Source: Acetobacteraceae bacterium
GTDB taxonomy: Bacteria; Pseudomonadota; Alphaproteobacteria; Acetobacterales; Acetobacteraceae
NCBI GenBank assembly: GCA_947474705.1
Contig: CANJJS010000007.1
Location: 41,381-105,380, forward strand
Direction of reading: 5' to 3'
DNA length: 64,000 nt
Position numbers and translations under genes: made by a program. The number at the start of each line of letters is the position of its first letter. Positions within the stretch are counted from its first letter, which is position 1. Below are positions 19,635-28,935 of this stretch, piece by piece. The notes beneath the pieces were generated by a model that made no database searches, was not told where the DNA came from, and saw only the letters and a list, made by a program, of their open reading frames with translations.

Positions 19635-20705
19635 ATGGCGGATAACGCGGTGGGTCAGATGGCGGCTAAGGGTGACAAGAAGGGCTCCAAGGGCGGGGTC
19701 ATCGTCAAGAAATACGAGATCGTCGAGGGCGGCCACCATGGTGGCGCCTGGAAGGTCGCCTACGCCGACTTCGTGACCGCGATGATGGCGTTCTTCCTGT
19801 TGATGTGGCTGCTGAACGCCACCACGGAGGACCAGCGCAAGGGCCTCGCCGACTATTTCAGTCCCAATAATTTGCTCAGCCATGCCTCTTCCGGCGTGGG
19901 CCAGCCGTTCGGCGGCAAGGTCGCCTACGACGACGGTGCTTTGGTGTCCGATCGCGGGTCCGTCCAGGTGATCGAGGGCAAGCGTCCGCCGATCGAGGAG
20001 ACCGAGGAGGGGGAAACCCAGGTGTTCACGCGGTTGCGTAAACCGGGCGAGGACAACGTGACCGATCCCACGGAGGTGAAGCCGCCGGACGCCGCGATGA
20101 CCGACCCGACACAGACCGGGCACCTGCCGCGCGGGGCCGGCCCCTCGGCCAAGGAGGCCCGCGATCCGACCAAGGCGGAGATCGAAGCGGAAAAAGCCCG
20201 TCAGGAGAAAGCCGCGTTCGAGAAGGCGGCCGAGGAAATCCGCCAGGCCGTGAAAGCCGACCCGGCGCTCGCCGACATCGCCAAACAACTCTCGATCGAC
20301 ATGACGCCCGACGGTTTGCGCATCCAGATCATGGACGAGATCAAGCTGCCGATGTTCGCCTCGGGCTCCGCCGCGCCGAACGACCGGGCCCGCGAGTTGC
20401 TGCGCAAGGTCGTGCCCATTTTGCAAAAACTGCCGCAGGGTATTTCGATCGCGGGCCACACCGACGCCACGCCCTTCGCCGGAGGCGGCAAGACCAACTG
20501 GGAACTGTCCAGCGAGCGCGCGAACGCCACCCGCCGGCTGATGACCGATGCCGGGCTCGCGGACAACCGGATCCGGACCGTCACCGGTCACGCCGATCGC
20601 GACCCTTTGCTGCCGGCCGATCCGCTGGCGGCGGCCAACCGGCGTATCGCGATCCTGGTGATCCGCGAGAGCCCGCTCCCCAAACCGGCCTCGGTCACCC
20701 GATGA
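19635..20705 (+). CDS. motB: Flagellar motor protein MotB (OmpA domain)
   Basis: GGAWKVAYADFVTAMMAFFLLMWLLN plug/TM region; GHTDATPF...NWELSSERANATRR OmpA peptidoglycan-binding domain. Confidence 0.93.
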   Translation: MADNAVGQMAAKGDKKGSKGGVIVKKYEIVEGGHHGGAWKVAYADFVTAMMAFFLLMWLLNATTEDQRKGLADYFSPNNLLSHASSGVGQPFGGKVAYDDGALVSDRGSVQVIEGKRPPIEETEEGETQVFTRLRKPGEDNVTDPTEVKPPDAAMTDPTQTGHLPRGAGPSAKEARDPTKAEIEAEKARQEKAAFEKAAEEIRQAVKADPALADIAKQLSIDMTPDGLRIQIMDEIKLPMFASGSAAPNDRARELLRKVVPILQKLPQGISIAGHTDATPFAGGGKTNWELSSERANATRRLMTDAGLADNRIRTVTGHADRDPLLPADPLAAANRRIAILVIRESPLPKPASVTR

Positions 20706-20741
20706 GCCTTTTCCCATGCCTCGCGCGCGGCGGTTGGTGAC

Positions 20742-21605
20742 ATGCTGACAATCGGTGGACTCGCTTTCGTGTTTTTCTGCGTCTTCGCGAGCTATATCGT
20801 CTCGGGCGGCAGCATGGCGCCGTTGATCGAGGCGATGCCGTTCGAAATCTGGACCATTGGCGGCGCGGCGATCGGGACATTCCTGATGTCGAACTCCATG
20901 CACGACGTGAAGCACACGCTGGGCGGGTTCGGGAAAATTCTGAAAGGCGCGGTTTATCATAAATCAGACTATGTCGAATTGCTCAGTTTGATGTATTTCC
21001 TGGTGCGGCTGGCCAGCACCAAGGGGAACATGGCGTTGGAACCGCATATCGAAAAGCCCTCGGAAAGTCCCGCCTTTCAGAAATTTCCCAAAATCGTCGG
21101 CAACCACCACGCCTGCGCCCTGATCTGCGATTATTTGCGCATGGTCGGGATGAACGCCGACGATCCCAATCAGATCGAAGACGTCATGGCGCGGGAACTG
21201 AAGAAAACCCTGCACGAGGAACTGCACCCGGCCCATGCGCTGCAAACCATGGCCGACGGTCTGCCGGCTTTGGGGATTGTCGCCGCCGTGCTCGGCGTTA
21301 TCAAAACCATGTCCCATATCGACCAGCCGCCCGCCGTGCTCGGCGAAATGATCGGCGGCGCGCTGGTGGGAACCTTTCTCGGAATTCTTCTCGCCTATGG
21401 CATGTTCGCGCCCTTCGCCAGCCGCCTGAAAGGCGTCGTCGACGAGGAAGCGATGTTCATGGAAGTCATCCGCGCCGTGATCGTCACCCATCTGCACGGC
21501 AACGCCCCGCAGGTCAGTATCGAGTCCGGCCGTAAGATGGTGCCCAACGCGCACATGCCCAGCTTCGCCGAAATGGAAGAAGCCATCCAGGCGGTTCAGA
21601 TGTGA
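20742..21605 (+). CDS. motA: Flagellar motor stator protein MotA
   Basis: FVFFCVFASYIVSGGSMAPLIEAMPFE, LGIVAAVLGVIKTM, GTFLGILLAYGMFAPFASRL. Confidence 0.93.
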   Translation: MLTIGGLAFVFFCVFASYIVSGGSMAPLIEAMPFEIWTIGGAAIGTFLMSNSMHDVKHTLGGFGKILKGAVYHKSDYVELLSLMYFLVRLASTKGNMALEPHIEKPSESPAFQKFPKIVGNHHACALICDYLRMVGMNADDPNQIEDVMARELKKTLHEELHPAHALQTMADGLPALGIVAAVLGVIKTMSHIDQPPAVLGEMIGGALVGTFLGILLAYGMFAPFASRLKGVVDEEAMFMEVIRAVIVTHLHGNAPQVSIESGRKMVPNAHMPSFAEMEEAIQAVQM

Positions 21606-21640
21606 CCGGCCGCCCGAAAACAAGGGCCGGGGTGTTGTTC

Positions 21641-22429
21641 TCAGCCCTTGGGCTTGCGAAAGTTGGGCTTCCGCTTCTCGCGGAAGGCGATGCCGCCTTC
21701 CTTCGACTCGTCGGTCTGGTAATATAGGCTCAGCGCCTGCATCCCCATCGAGGAAATGCCGCGGATATTCTCGCTGTCGGCATTGAAGGAGCGCTTCGCG
21801 ATCGCCAGCGCGGTGGGCGAGCGTTCCATCAGTTCGGCGCACCACCGGTCCACTTCCGCGTCCAGTTCCGCGTGCGGCACCACCGCGTTGGCGAGGCCCA
21901 TCGCGAGGGCCTCGACGGCGGTGTATCTCTTGCAGAGATACCACATTTCGCGGGCTTTCTTCTCGCCCACGATCCGCGCGAGATAGGCGGTCCCAAACCC
22001 CGGATCGACCGAGCCGACTTTCGGCCCGACCTGCCCGAACTGCGCGGTGTCGGAGGCGATGGTCAGGTCGCAGATCGTCGCCAGCACATTGCCGCCACCG
22101 ATCGCGAAGCCGTTGACACGGGCTATCACCGGCTTGGGGACGTCGCGGATCAGGCTCTGCAACTCGTCGATTGGCAGGCCGATGACACCGCGCCCGTCGT
22201 AGCCGCCGTCATGCGCGCTTTGATCGCCGCCGGTGCAAAAGGCGCGATCGCCCACGCCGGTCAGCACGATGACGCCGATCGTGTCGTCCCAGCCCGCGCG
22301 CTGGAACGCGTGGATCAACTCGTCCACGGTTTTCGCGCGGAAGGCGTTGTATTTCTCGGGCCGGTTAATCGCGATGCGCGCGACGCCATCGCCGCGGGTT
22401 TCGTACAGGATGTCTTCGTATTCGGTCAT
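21641..22429 (-). CDS. Enoyl-CoA hydratase family, BadI/MenB-like (2-ketocyclohexanecarboxyl-CoA hydrolase candidate)
   Basis: DRAFCTGGDQSAHDGGYDGRG...GLPIDELQSLIRDVPKPVIARVNGFAIGGGNVLATICDLTIAS...GPKVGSVDPGFGTAYLARIVGEKKAREMWYLCKRY resembles BadI as recalled. Confidence 0.8.
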   Translation of the reverse strand: MTEYEDILYETRGDGVARIAINRPEKYNAFRAKTVDELIHAFQRAGWDDTIGVIVLTGVGDRAFCTGGDQSAHDGGYDGRGVIGLPIDELQSLIRDVPKPVIARVNGFAIGGGNVLATICDLTIASDTAQFGQVGPKVGSVDPGFGTAYLARIVGEKKAREMWYLCKRYTAVEALAMGLANAVVPHAELDAEVDRWCAELMERSPTALAIAKRSFNADSENIRGISSMGMQALSLYYQTDESKEGGIAFREKRKPNFRKPKG

Positions 22430-22460
22430 CGTGTGTCCTTCCCCCGCGTGCCGGGCCGGT

Positions 22461-23468
22461 TCACGGGAACATCGCGGCGATGGCGCTCTGGTCGATATCC
22501 TCGATACGGGCGGGCGTCCATTTCGGCTGCCGGTCTTTGTCGACGACCATCGCCCGCACGCCCTCGACGAAATCTGGCCAGGCCATGGTGGTGCGGGTCA
22601 GCGCGATCTCCGCGTCCAGCGCCGTCCGCAAGGTCATGCGCGACGCCCGGCGGAAGGCTTCCAGCGTGAACGCCAGCGCGGTCGGGGAGACGTGATGAAA
22701 GGCGTCGAGAGCGGCTTTCGCCCAATCGCCCGTTTCGGCGGCGAGGCGCGCCGCGATCTCCCCGATCGTATCGGCCGAGCAACAGCGTTCGATCGCCGCC
22801 ATATGCGGTTCGAGACTGAAGGCCGGCAGCGGTTCGGCGAAGCGTCCCAGCGCGGAAACGCCGGTTTCAGCCAGCGCGGCGGACAACGCCGACAGCCGGG
22901 CGCGGGAGACGAAATGAGTCGCGAACCCCGCGTGGACCGAGTCCGCGCCGGTGGTGCGCAAGCCCGTCAGGCCGAGATAAACGCCCAACTGGCCGGGCAA
23001 CCGCGGCAGGAAGAAGGTGCCGCCGATATCCGGAAAGAAGCCGATCGCCGTTTCCGGCATGGCGAACATCGCGTGCTCCGTCGCCACGCGGTAGGCGCCA
23101 TGCACGGACACGCCGATGCCGCCACCCATGCAGATCCCGTCGATCAAGGCGACATAGGGCTTGTTGTAGCCAGCGATGAGGTAATTGAGGTCGTATTCCT
23201 CGCCGAAAAACTGCTCGACGCCCGTGCGATCGCCGGACAATTGCCCGTCGCGAAGGGCCCGAATGTCGCCGCCGGCACAGAACGCGCGATCCCCCGCGCC
23301 CTCGACCACCACGGCATGAACCAGCGGGTCCTCGCGGAAATCGATCAGGGCTTTGGTCATCGCCCGGACCATGTCCAGGGTCAGCGTGTTCAATACGCGG
23401 GGGCGATTGAGCAAGATACGGCCGACGCGGCCGTCGCGGCGGGTGATGACGGTGGCTTCGTCGGACAT
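22461..23468 (-). CDS. 3-hydroxyisobutyryl-CoA hydrolase / enoyl-CoA hydratase family
   Basis: RPRVLNTLTLDMVRAMTKAL, EGAGDRAFCAGGDIRAL, ALIDGICMGGGIGVSVHG. Confidence 0.85.
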   Translation of the reverse strand: MSDEATVITRRDGRVGRILLNRPRVLNTLTLDMVRAMTKALIDFREDPLVHAVVVEGAGDRAFCAGGDIRALRDGQLSGDRTGVEQFFGEEYDLNYLIAGYNKPYVALIDGICMGGGIGVSVHGAYRVATEHAMFAMPETAIGFFPDIGGTFFLPRLPGQLGVYLGLTGLRTTGADSVHAGFATHFVSRARLSALSAALAETGVSALGRFAEPLPAFSLEPHMAAIERCCSADTIGEIAARLAAETGDWAKAALDAFHHVSPTALAFTLEAFRRASRMTLRTALDAEIALTRTTMAWPDFVEGVRAMVVDKDRQPKWTPARIEDIDQSAIAAMFP

Positions 23469-23522
23469 CGAGAACTCTCCTGTGGGCGGCGAGGGTTTGC
23501 CTGAATGGTGGGGCGGGATCAA

Positions 23523-23780
23523 GGGCGGCGCTGGGGCTCTGCCCGGTTGAAGACCCCAGACCCCGCGAGGGCTCCGCCCCTCGACCCCGCCAAGGGCTCG
23601 CCCTTGGAACCCCGGGGTTTGGCCAGACATGAGAAGGGGCCTACTCGGACGTTGAAACGTCCGAGTAGGCCCCTTCTCATGTCTGGCCAAAATCGATCGC
23701 GGTCCAGGGGACGTTCCCCTGGTGGGGGTCGAGGGGGCAAAGCCCCTCGTGGGGTCTGGGGCAAAGCCCCAGCGCCGCCC
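23523..23780. repeat. Intergenic MITE/REP-like element, copy A
   Basis: Terminal inverted repeat GGGCGGCGCTGGGGCTYTGCCC (1 mismatch in 22 bp) and central perfect 35-bp stem 23618-23652/23657-23691 with TGAA loop. Confidence 0.85.
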
Positions 23781-23795
23781 CCCAGACCCGCGCTT

Positions 23796-24368
23796 TCAGG
23801 GAACGTCCGGCTGGTCGCCCGCGCCGGGGTCGAACACGATGTCGGATTCGAGCGGAACGTCTTCTTCCGCCGCGCGGCCCACGGCCTCGCCGCGGATCTG
23901 GCGTTCCGCTTCTTCCGGGCTGCGGGCGGTGTTGACCGTCACGTTCAGCGAGACTTCCGGGTGCAGCACGACGCGGACCTGTGTCAGGCCCAGTGTCTTG
24001 ATCGGGTGCGGCAGGATGACCTGGCTACGGTCGATGGTCAGACCGCCTTCCGTGCAACCCTCGGAAATGTCGCGATTCGACACGGAACCGTAGAGGCTGC
24101 CCGATTCACCGGCCTGACGGATGATGACGATGGACAGGCCGGCCACGCGCTCGGCGATGCGTTCCGCTTCTTCCTTGCGCTTGAGGTTTTCGGCCTCGAG
24201 CTGCGCTTTCCGGTTATCGAAATAGGTGCGGTTTTCCTTCGTCGCGCGCAGGGCTTTTTTCTGCGGCAACAAATAATTGCGGGCGAAACCGGGCTTCACC
24301 TTGACGATGTCGCCCATTTGCCCAAGCTTTTCGACCCGCTGTAGCAGGATCAGTTCGACGGCGGCCAT
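23796..24368 (-). CDS. rplI: 50S ribosomal protein L9
   Basis: [35 protein letters not shown]. Confidence 0.98.
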   Translation of the reverse strand: MAAVELILLQRVEKLGQMGDIVKVKPGFARNYLLPQKKALRATKENRTYFDNRKAQLEAENLKRKEEAERIAERVAGLSIVIIRQAGESGSLYGSVSNRDISEGCTEGGLTIDRSQVILPHPIKTLGLTQVRVVLHPEVSLNVTVNTARSPEEAERQIRGEAVGRAAEEDVPLESDIVFDPGAGDQPDVP

Positions 24369-24380
24369 GAACCTGCCTCC

Positions 24381-24656
24381 TTAAGCGACGATGTAAGGAA
24401 GCAAAGCCAGGAAGCGCGCGCGTTTGATGGCGGTCGCGAGTTCCCGTTGCTTCTTGGCCGAAACGGCGGTGATGCGGGACGGCACGATCTTGCCGCGTTC
24501 CGAGAGGAAGCGGGACAGCAGGCGCACGTCCTTATAGTCGATCTTCGGCGCGTTGTTGCCGGAGAAGGGGCAGGACTTGCGGCGGCGGTAGAACGGGCGG
24601 CGGGCGCCAACGGCGGCGCGGCGGCCGGCGGGGGAAACTTCGGCTGAATCCGACAT
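24381..24656 (-). CDS. rpsR: 30S ribosomal protein S18
   Basis: [51 protein letters not shown]. Confidence 0.98.
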   Translation of the reverse strand: MSDSAEVSPAGRRAAVGARRPFYRRRKSCPFSGNNAPKIDYKDVRLLSRFLSERGKIVPSRITAVSAKKQRELATAIKRARFLALLPYIVA

Positions 24657-24662
24657 GATCTC

Positions 24663-25127
24663 TTACTCCTCTTCGCCGCCGCCGAAGGCGGGCGCGAATT
24701 CGTCGCGGGCACGGAATTCCTCGCGGTCGTCGTAACCGCGGCGGCGTCCGCTGTCGAAGCGTCCGGCGGGTTTGGGTCCGCGGAAGGTCCGCTCGCGCTC
24801 GTCCGATTTGCGGGACAGGATCGCGGAGGGGGCTTCGTCGATCGCCTCGATCCGGATGGTCATGAAGCGGAGAACGTCTTCGTTCAGGCCGAGCTTCCGT
24901 TCCATTTCCGTGATGAAGGCGGGTTTCGCGTCCAGGCCCAGAAGCATGTAGTGGCCTTTCCGGTTCTTCTTGATCCGGTAGGCGAGGCCGCGCAGGCCCC
25001 AGTATTCACGCTTCTTGACCTCGCCGCCATCGGCGGTCAGATCGGTGCCGATTTCGTCGGCGATCAGTTCGACCTGCGCCTGCGTGACGTCGTTCCGCGC
25101 GATGAGCACGGTTTCGTATAATGGCAT
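24663..25127 (-). CDS. rpsF: 30S ribosomal protein S6
   Basis: MPLYETVLIARNDVTQAQVELIADE...YWGLRGLAYRIKKNRKGHYMLLGLDA; start trimmed inside ORF 24663-26663. Confidence 0.97.
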   Translation of the reverse strand: MPLYETVLIARNDVTQAQVELIADEIGTDLTADGGEVKKREYWGLRGLAYRIKKNRKGHYMLLGLDAKPAFITEMERKLGLNEDVLRFMTIRIEAIDEAPSAILSRKSDERERTFRGPKPAGRFDSGRRRGYDDREEFRARDEFAPAFGGGEEE

Positions 25128-25309
25128 ATGCGTCTCCCTTCGGCTTCTGTCAGCCCTCGGCCTTGATCGGGCCGCGCACCGGGATGGCGCGTGGGCATAG
25201 CCGGGAACGATGCCATCGCGCCCGGCAGGGAAGGCGCGGCTTGAAGCACGGTTTGGGGCGCGGTGCAATGGGTTTGTGGCGGGTGGCGCGGGTGTGGTAT
25301 GTGGATGGC

Positions 25310-25904
25310 ATGTCCGCTGCCCTCGAATTGTCCGATCCGATGTCGTTGGAGGAGTTCCTGGTTTGGGATGCTCCGGATGGGCGGTTGTGGCAATTGATCG
25401 ATGGGGAACCCACCGCGATGGCGCCGGCGGCGCCGGTGCATGGGGCCATCCAGAGCGAGGCGAACCGGCTGATCGGGAACCACCTCGCCGCGCGCGGGGG
25501 GGCCTTGCTGGGTCGCGTCCAATCCTGGTGTTTTCCTGGGCAAACGCGCCGATCGCAATTTCCGTATCCCGGACCTTGGCGTGACCTGCTCGCCGTTGGT
25601 CCGGGGCGAGCCGGCGTTGTCCGATCCGATCCTGCTGGTCGAGGTTTTGTCTCCCGGCAATCCGGCGGAAACCTGGCTCAACGTCTGGGCGTACACGACC
25701 ATTCCGAGTATGCGCGAAATTTTGGTCATTCGCACGGACGCGCCGGGGGCCTGTGTGTTGTGCCGGAACCCGGACGGTGGGTGGCCGGAGGCGGCGCCGC
25801 CGATGGCGGTGGGCGAGATCGTGCTCGAAAGCATTGGGTTCCGGTTCGGGTTGGACACGCTGTATGCGGAGACCTGGCTGGCGGAGGCGGGCGGCGGCGT
25901 TTGA
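25310..25904 (+). pseudogene. Uma2-family (DUF820) endonuclease-like gene, frameshifted
   Basis: N-terminal half MSAALELSDPMSLEEFLVWDAPDGRLWQLIDGEPTAMAPAAPVHGAIQSEANRLIGNHLAARG in one frame; C-terminal half NPGVFLGKRADRNFRIPDLGVTCSPLVRGEPALSDPILLVEVLSPGNPAETW in another; removing one G from G7 at 25496-25502 joins them. Confidence 0.75.
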
Positions 25905-26078
25905 TTTCGGGTTCAGGTCCCGGCGCGCGGCGTGGGTCACGGGAATCCGACGCAACAGAAATCCAAATTTTGTCAAAATCCCGACCTGAAAATGCCTGAC
26001 ACGCCACTCATATAGGCCTCGGGTCCGGTCCTGCCATGGACGATCCGTGGTCCCGCCGAAACCCTGAATGGAATCGAC

Positions 26079-26558
26079 ATGAGCAACGTTTTGGCCCCCG
26101 CGAAACGCGGTGCCGGCAGTGTCTGGGCGTTTTGCGAAACTTTGCAGGCCCGCCTTTCCCGGCCGGTTGTCACCATCCTGACCGTGGGCGTTGTTTCCAC
26201 CTCGGTCGCGGTCATGGCGACAGTGGCGATCATGGGCGCACGCAATCAGCAAGCGATTAAGCTCGGCCCCGTTCTGGAGGTCAGTGAAAAAAAGGCGCCC
26301 GAGCTGCCCGCGTGTCTCGCGCGCCTGAAGCCGTTGGCGGAAACATTGGCGGCACGCGCTCCGTACCTGGACTCCGACCCGCACCGCGAGAATATTCGTC
26401 AATGGGGCTTCAGCCATGTGAACGGCCAGCAGAACGACCGGGCCATCTCGGCGATGGAACGGGCGAACCGGGACGTGGTGGCGGATGCCGCCAAGGAACT
26501 GGCGAAATGCGCCGGGTCGTTGAGCACATCGGCGCTTCCGGCCGGCGCGGGAACCTGA
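26079..26558 (+). CDS. Hypothetical single-TM membrane protein
   Basis: 159 aa, one TM segment VVTILTVGVVSTSVAVMATVAIMGA; no family recognised. Confidence 0.55.
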   Translation: MSNVLAPAKRGAGSVWAFCETLQARLSRPVVTILTVGVVSTSVAVMATVAIMGARNQQAIKLGPVLEVSEKKAPELPACLARLKPLAETLAARAPYLDSDPHRENIRQWGFSHVNGQQNDRAISAMERANRDVVADAAKELAKCAGSLSTSALPAGAGT

Positions 26559-26655
26559 TCCGTCTGGCGGTGCGCCGGTAGAGGCGTGGCTTTCGCCGCC
26601 GGTTGATGGACGAGCCCTCCTGGTGACAGACTGATGGAAACTAGGAGGGAAACCC

Positions 26656-27612
26656 ATGACCAAAATTCTCGAGGATGGCGCCTATCGTTTCGAAGTCATT
26701 CCGGACTGGGGCGTTTTGCCGCCCGGCTGGACCTATGGCGAGGTCGCGGCGGTCGGTGTCGACAGCAAGGACAATGTCTATGTCTTCGCGCGGGGCGAGC
26801 ATCCGATGCTGGTGTTCGATCGCGAGGGGAATTTTCTGCGGTCGTGGGGCGAGGGGGTGTTTTCGCGGGCGCATGGGATTCATGTCGCGCCGGACGACAC
26901 GTTGTGGCTGACGGACGATGGGGATCATACCGTCCGGCACATGACCACGGACGGGAAGTTGCTGTTGCGGCTTGGTATCCCGGGGAAGCCGGCGCCTTAC
27001 ATGAGTGGGGAGCCGTTTCACCGGTGCACGCATACGGCGCTCTCGCCCGAGGGGGATTTGTATGTGTCCGACGGGTATGGGAACGCGGTTGTGCATAAAT
27101 ACAGCCCCGACGGGAAATTGTTGTTTTCCTGGGGCGAGCCGGGGACGAAGCCGGGGCAGTTCAATATCGTGCATCAGGTGTGTTGCGACGAGGATGGCTG
27201 GGTTTATGTCGCGGATCGCGAAAATCATCGCATTCAGGTGTTCGACGGGCGCGGGAAGTTCGAGACGCAGTGGAACAACATGCATCGTCCCTGCGGTCTT
27301 TGCATGACTCGGGGGCCGAATCCGATTGCTTATATTGGGGAGAGCGGGCCGGGGCTGGCGATCAACGCGAAGGTGCCGGGGATTGGGCCTCGGGTCAGTC
27401 TTTGGACGTTGAAGGGGGAGCATTTGGCGACGGTGGGCGATGCGACACAGGACAATCCCAGCCAGTTCATGGCGCCGCATGGGGTGGCGGTGGACTCGCG
27501 CGGGGATATTTACGTGGGTGAGGTGTCGCGGACGTCGTTGAAGAACAAGGGGACGATCGTGCCGCCGGAGCAGCATGTGCGGTGCATGCAGAAGCTGGTG
27601 CGGCTGGGGTAG
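26656..27612 (+). CDS. NHL-repeat beta-propeller protein (peptidyl-alpha-hydroxyglycine amidating lyase-like)
   Basis: Repeated blades: HGIHVAPDDTLWLTDDGDHTVRHMTTDGKLLLRLG, GWVYVADRENHRIQVFDGRGKF, HGVAVDSRGDIYVGEVS. Confidence 0.88.
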   Translation: MTKILEDGAYRFEVIPDWGVLPPGWTYGEVAAVGVDSKDNVYVFARGEHPMLVFDREGNFLRSWGEGVFSRAHGIHVAPDDTLWLTDDGDHTVRHMTTDGKLLLRLGIPGKPAPYMSGEPFHRCTHTALSPEGDLYVSDGYGNAVVHKYSPDGKLLFSWGEPGTKPGQFNIVHQVCCDEDGWVYVADRENHRIQVFDGRGKFETQWNNMHRPCGLCMTRGPNPIAYIGESGPGLAINAKVPGIGPRVSLWTLKGEHLATVGDATQDNPSQFMAPHGVAVDSRGDIYVGEVSRTSLKNKGTIVPPEQHVRCMQKLVRLG

Positions 27613-27618
27613 GCTGTC

Positions 27619-28236
27619 TCAGGCGGCGGGCCGCGCCGGGGGCGCGGCCGCCGGCGAGATTTTGTGAAGGGCGGCGAGGGTTTTTTGGAAGTTGGCGAGG
27701 AGACCGTCGCCGCCGGCCGCGTCTGGGGACGGGTTGGCGTGGGGCGGGCGCGCGGGTTTGGCGGATGGGGGGTGTGCCTGTCCGGTTGGAGTGGGTTTGG
27801 GTTTGACGGGATCGGGGTGGGGCGGCTCGGGTTTGGCTGTTGGTTTAGGATTTTGGTCTTTGGCTGATTCGGGCTGTTCCGTGTCCTGTCCGGCCAGCGG
27901 GCGTTTTTGCTGGAGGCGGAGTTCGCGCATCGTTCCCAGCAGGGCGCGGTTCAGGGCGAGGAGTCCGGCGCGGGCGCGGTGTTTTTGTGGGGCGGTCTCG
28001 GCGTGGAAGACCTCGTGGGTGGCGTCGAGGATCAGGGCCATTTGGCCGTAAATCAGGGTTGCCAGCATGAGTTCGGCGCCGTCTCGGGGTTCAAAGCCCA
28101 GGGCGGTGTGGACCATTTGGCGGGTGCGGGCTTCGGCGTCGGGGCGGGTTTCGCCGGGGCGATCGCAGAGGGCTCGCGTGGCCTGGGCCAGGAAATTTTG
28201 GGCGAGGTCGGCTGGGAAGGGATGGCAGGCGGTCAT
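27619..28236 (-). CDS. Hypothetical protein with Pro/Lys-rich C-terminal linker
   Basis: 205 aa; helical N-terminus then PKPTAKPEPPHPDPVKPKPTPTGQ; not recognisable as an RT or Avd. Confidence 0.55.
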   Translation of the reverse strand: MTACHPFPADLAQNFLAQATRALCDRPGETRPDAEARTRQMVHTALGFEPRDGAELMLATLIYGQMALILDATHEVFHAETAPQKHRARAGLLALNRALLGTMRELRLQQKRPLAGQDTEQPESAKDQNPKPTAKPEPPHPDPVKPKPTPTGQAHPPSAKPARPPHANPSPDAAGGDGLLANFQKTLAALHKISPAAAPPARPAA

Positions 28237-28313
28237 GGTGTGTTATCCTTTTATTCCCTTGATGAGGGGAATAGTCGGGATGGGTTGGCCGCGTCAAAGG
28301 GAATTTGGGGGGA

Positions 28314-28394
28314 GTCCACGGATGCACACAGATATGCCTGAGCGGAGGCACGGCTCTCACCTCCGCTCAGGCATATCTGTGTGCATCCGTGGAC
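28314..28394. repeat. Perfect 35-bp inverted repeat, 11-nt loop
   Basis: GTCCACGGATGCACACAGATATGCCTGAGCGGAGG / CCTCCGCTCAGGCATATCTGTGTGCATCCGTGGAC. Confidence 0.95.
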
Positions 28395-28595
28395 AAATCT
28401 TATCGCGCCGCGCCACGGCCGGAACGCGGCCCTGGGCGCGGGCGTCTGTCGCCCTTGTGAGCCAAGACAGACGCCTTCGCCAGGGGACCCGAAGGGTGTT
28501 GTTCACCCCGGCCCCGCTCATCATGGACACCTCTGGACGCAGCATCGGCACGCCCGGTTGGGCCATGACCCAACCAGCTCTGGCATTGATGCGTA

Positions 28596-28707
28596 CTGGC
28601 GAGACGGAACCCAACCCAGGAGCGGGGCGCCTCGTTGTTTCTGTTGCGGTTTCCCGCGCGGTTGTTCCGGTTGTTGTTCCAGAAACCGCCGCGAAGAACA
28701 CGATCAG
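28596..28707 (-). repeat. DGR template repeat (TR)
   Basis: 112 bp colinear with VR 28946-29057 at a constant 350-bp offset; coding strand reads GGFWNNNRNNRAGNRNRNNEA (AAC-rich); 13 differences from VR, all at TR adenines. Confidence 0.93.
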
Positions 28708-28856
28708 GAGGTGGCCAGGCTTCCTTACCCGGCACCGCCGGGGACGGAAGATCGTCAGGCCCGAGGGCCTTTGTTCGCAGACGGACCATGGCGCCGATGC
28801 CGCCGCGTCGCGCAAGGATATTCGTAAAGATACGATTTCGTTATGAGAGAGAGCTG

Positions 28857-28886
28857 AAAAAAATCGAACGGGGGCTTCGCCCCCGT
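28857..28886 (-). terminator. Rho-independent terminator downstream of the FGE-fold target gene
   Basis: Minus strand ACGGGGGC-GAA-GCCCCCGT followed by TTCGATTTTTTT. Confidence 0.8.
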
Positions 28887-28935
28887 GCCCCAGGAAGAAA
28901 GATTTCAAGAAGCAAAGAAGCAAAGATTCAAGAGA

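Noticed and set aside
19422-20960. 512-aa minus-strand ORF opposite motB
   Set aside because: Shadow of motB, which has unambiguous MotB motifs on the + strand.
28236-28596. Reverse transcriptase remnant next to TR
   Set aside because: Translations in all frames lack any RT-like motif; space is only about 360 bp and largely hairpin.
28357-28923. ORFs spanning TR (28357-28923, 28400-28789, 28067-28846) as protein genes
   Set aside because: They cover TR and hairpin in several frames without any family signature; TR is better explained as a non-coding template.
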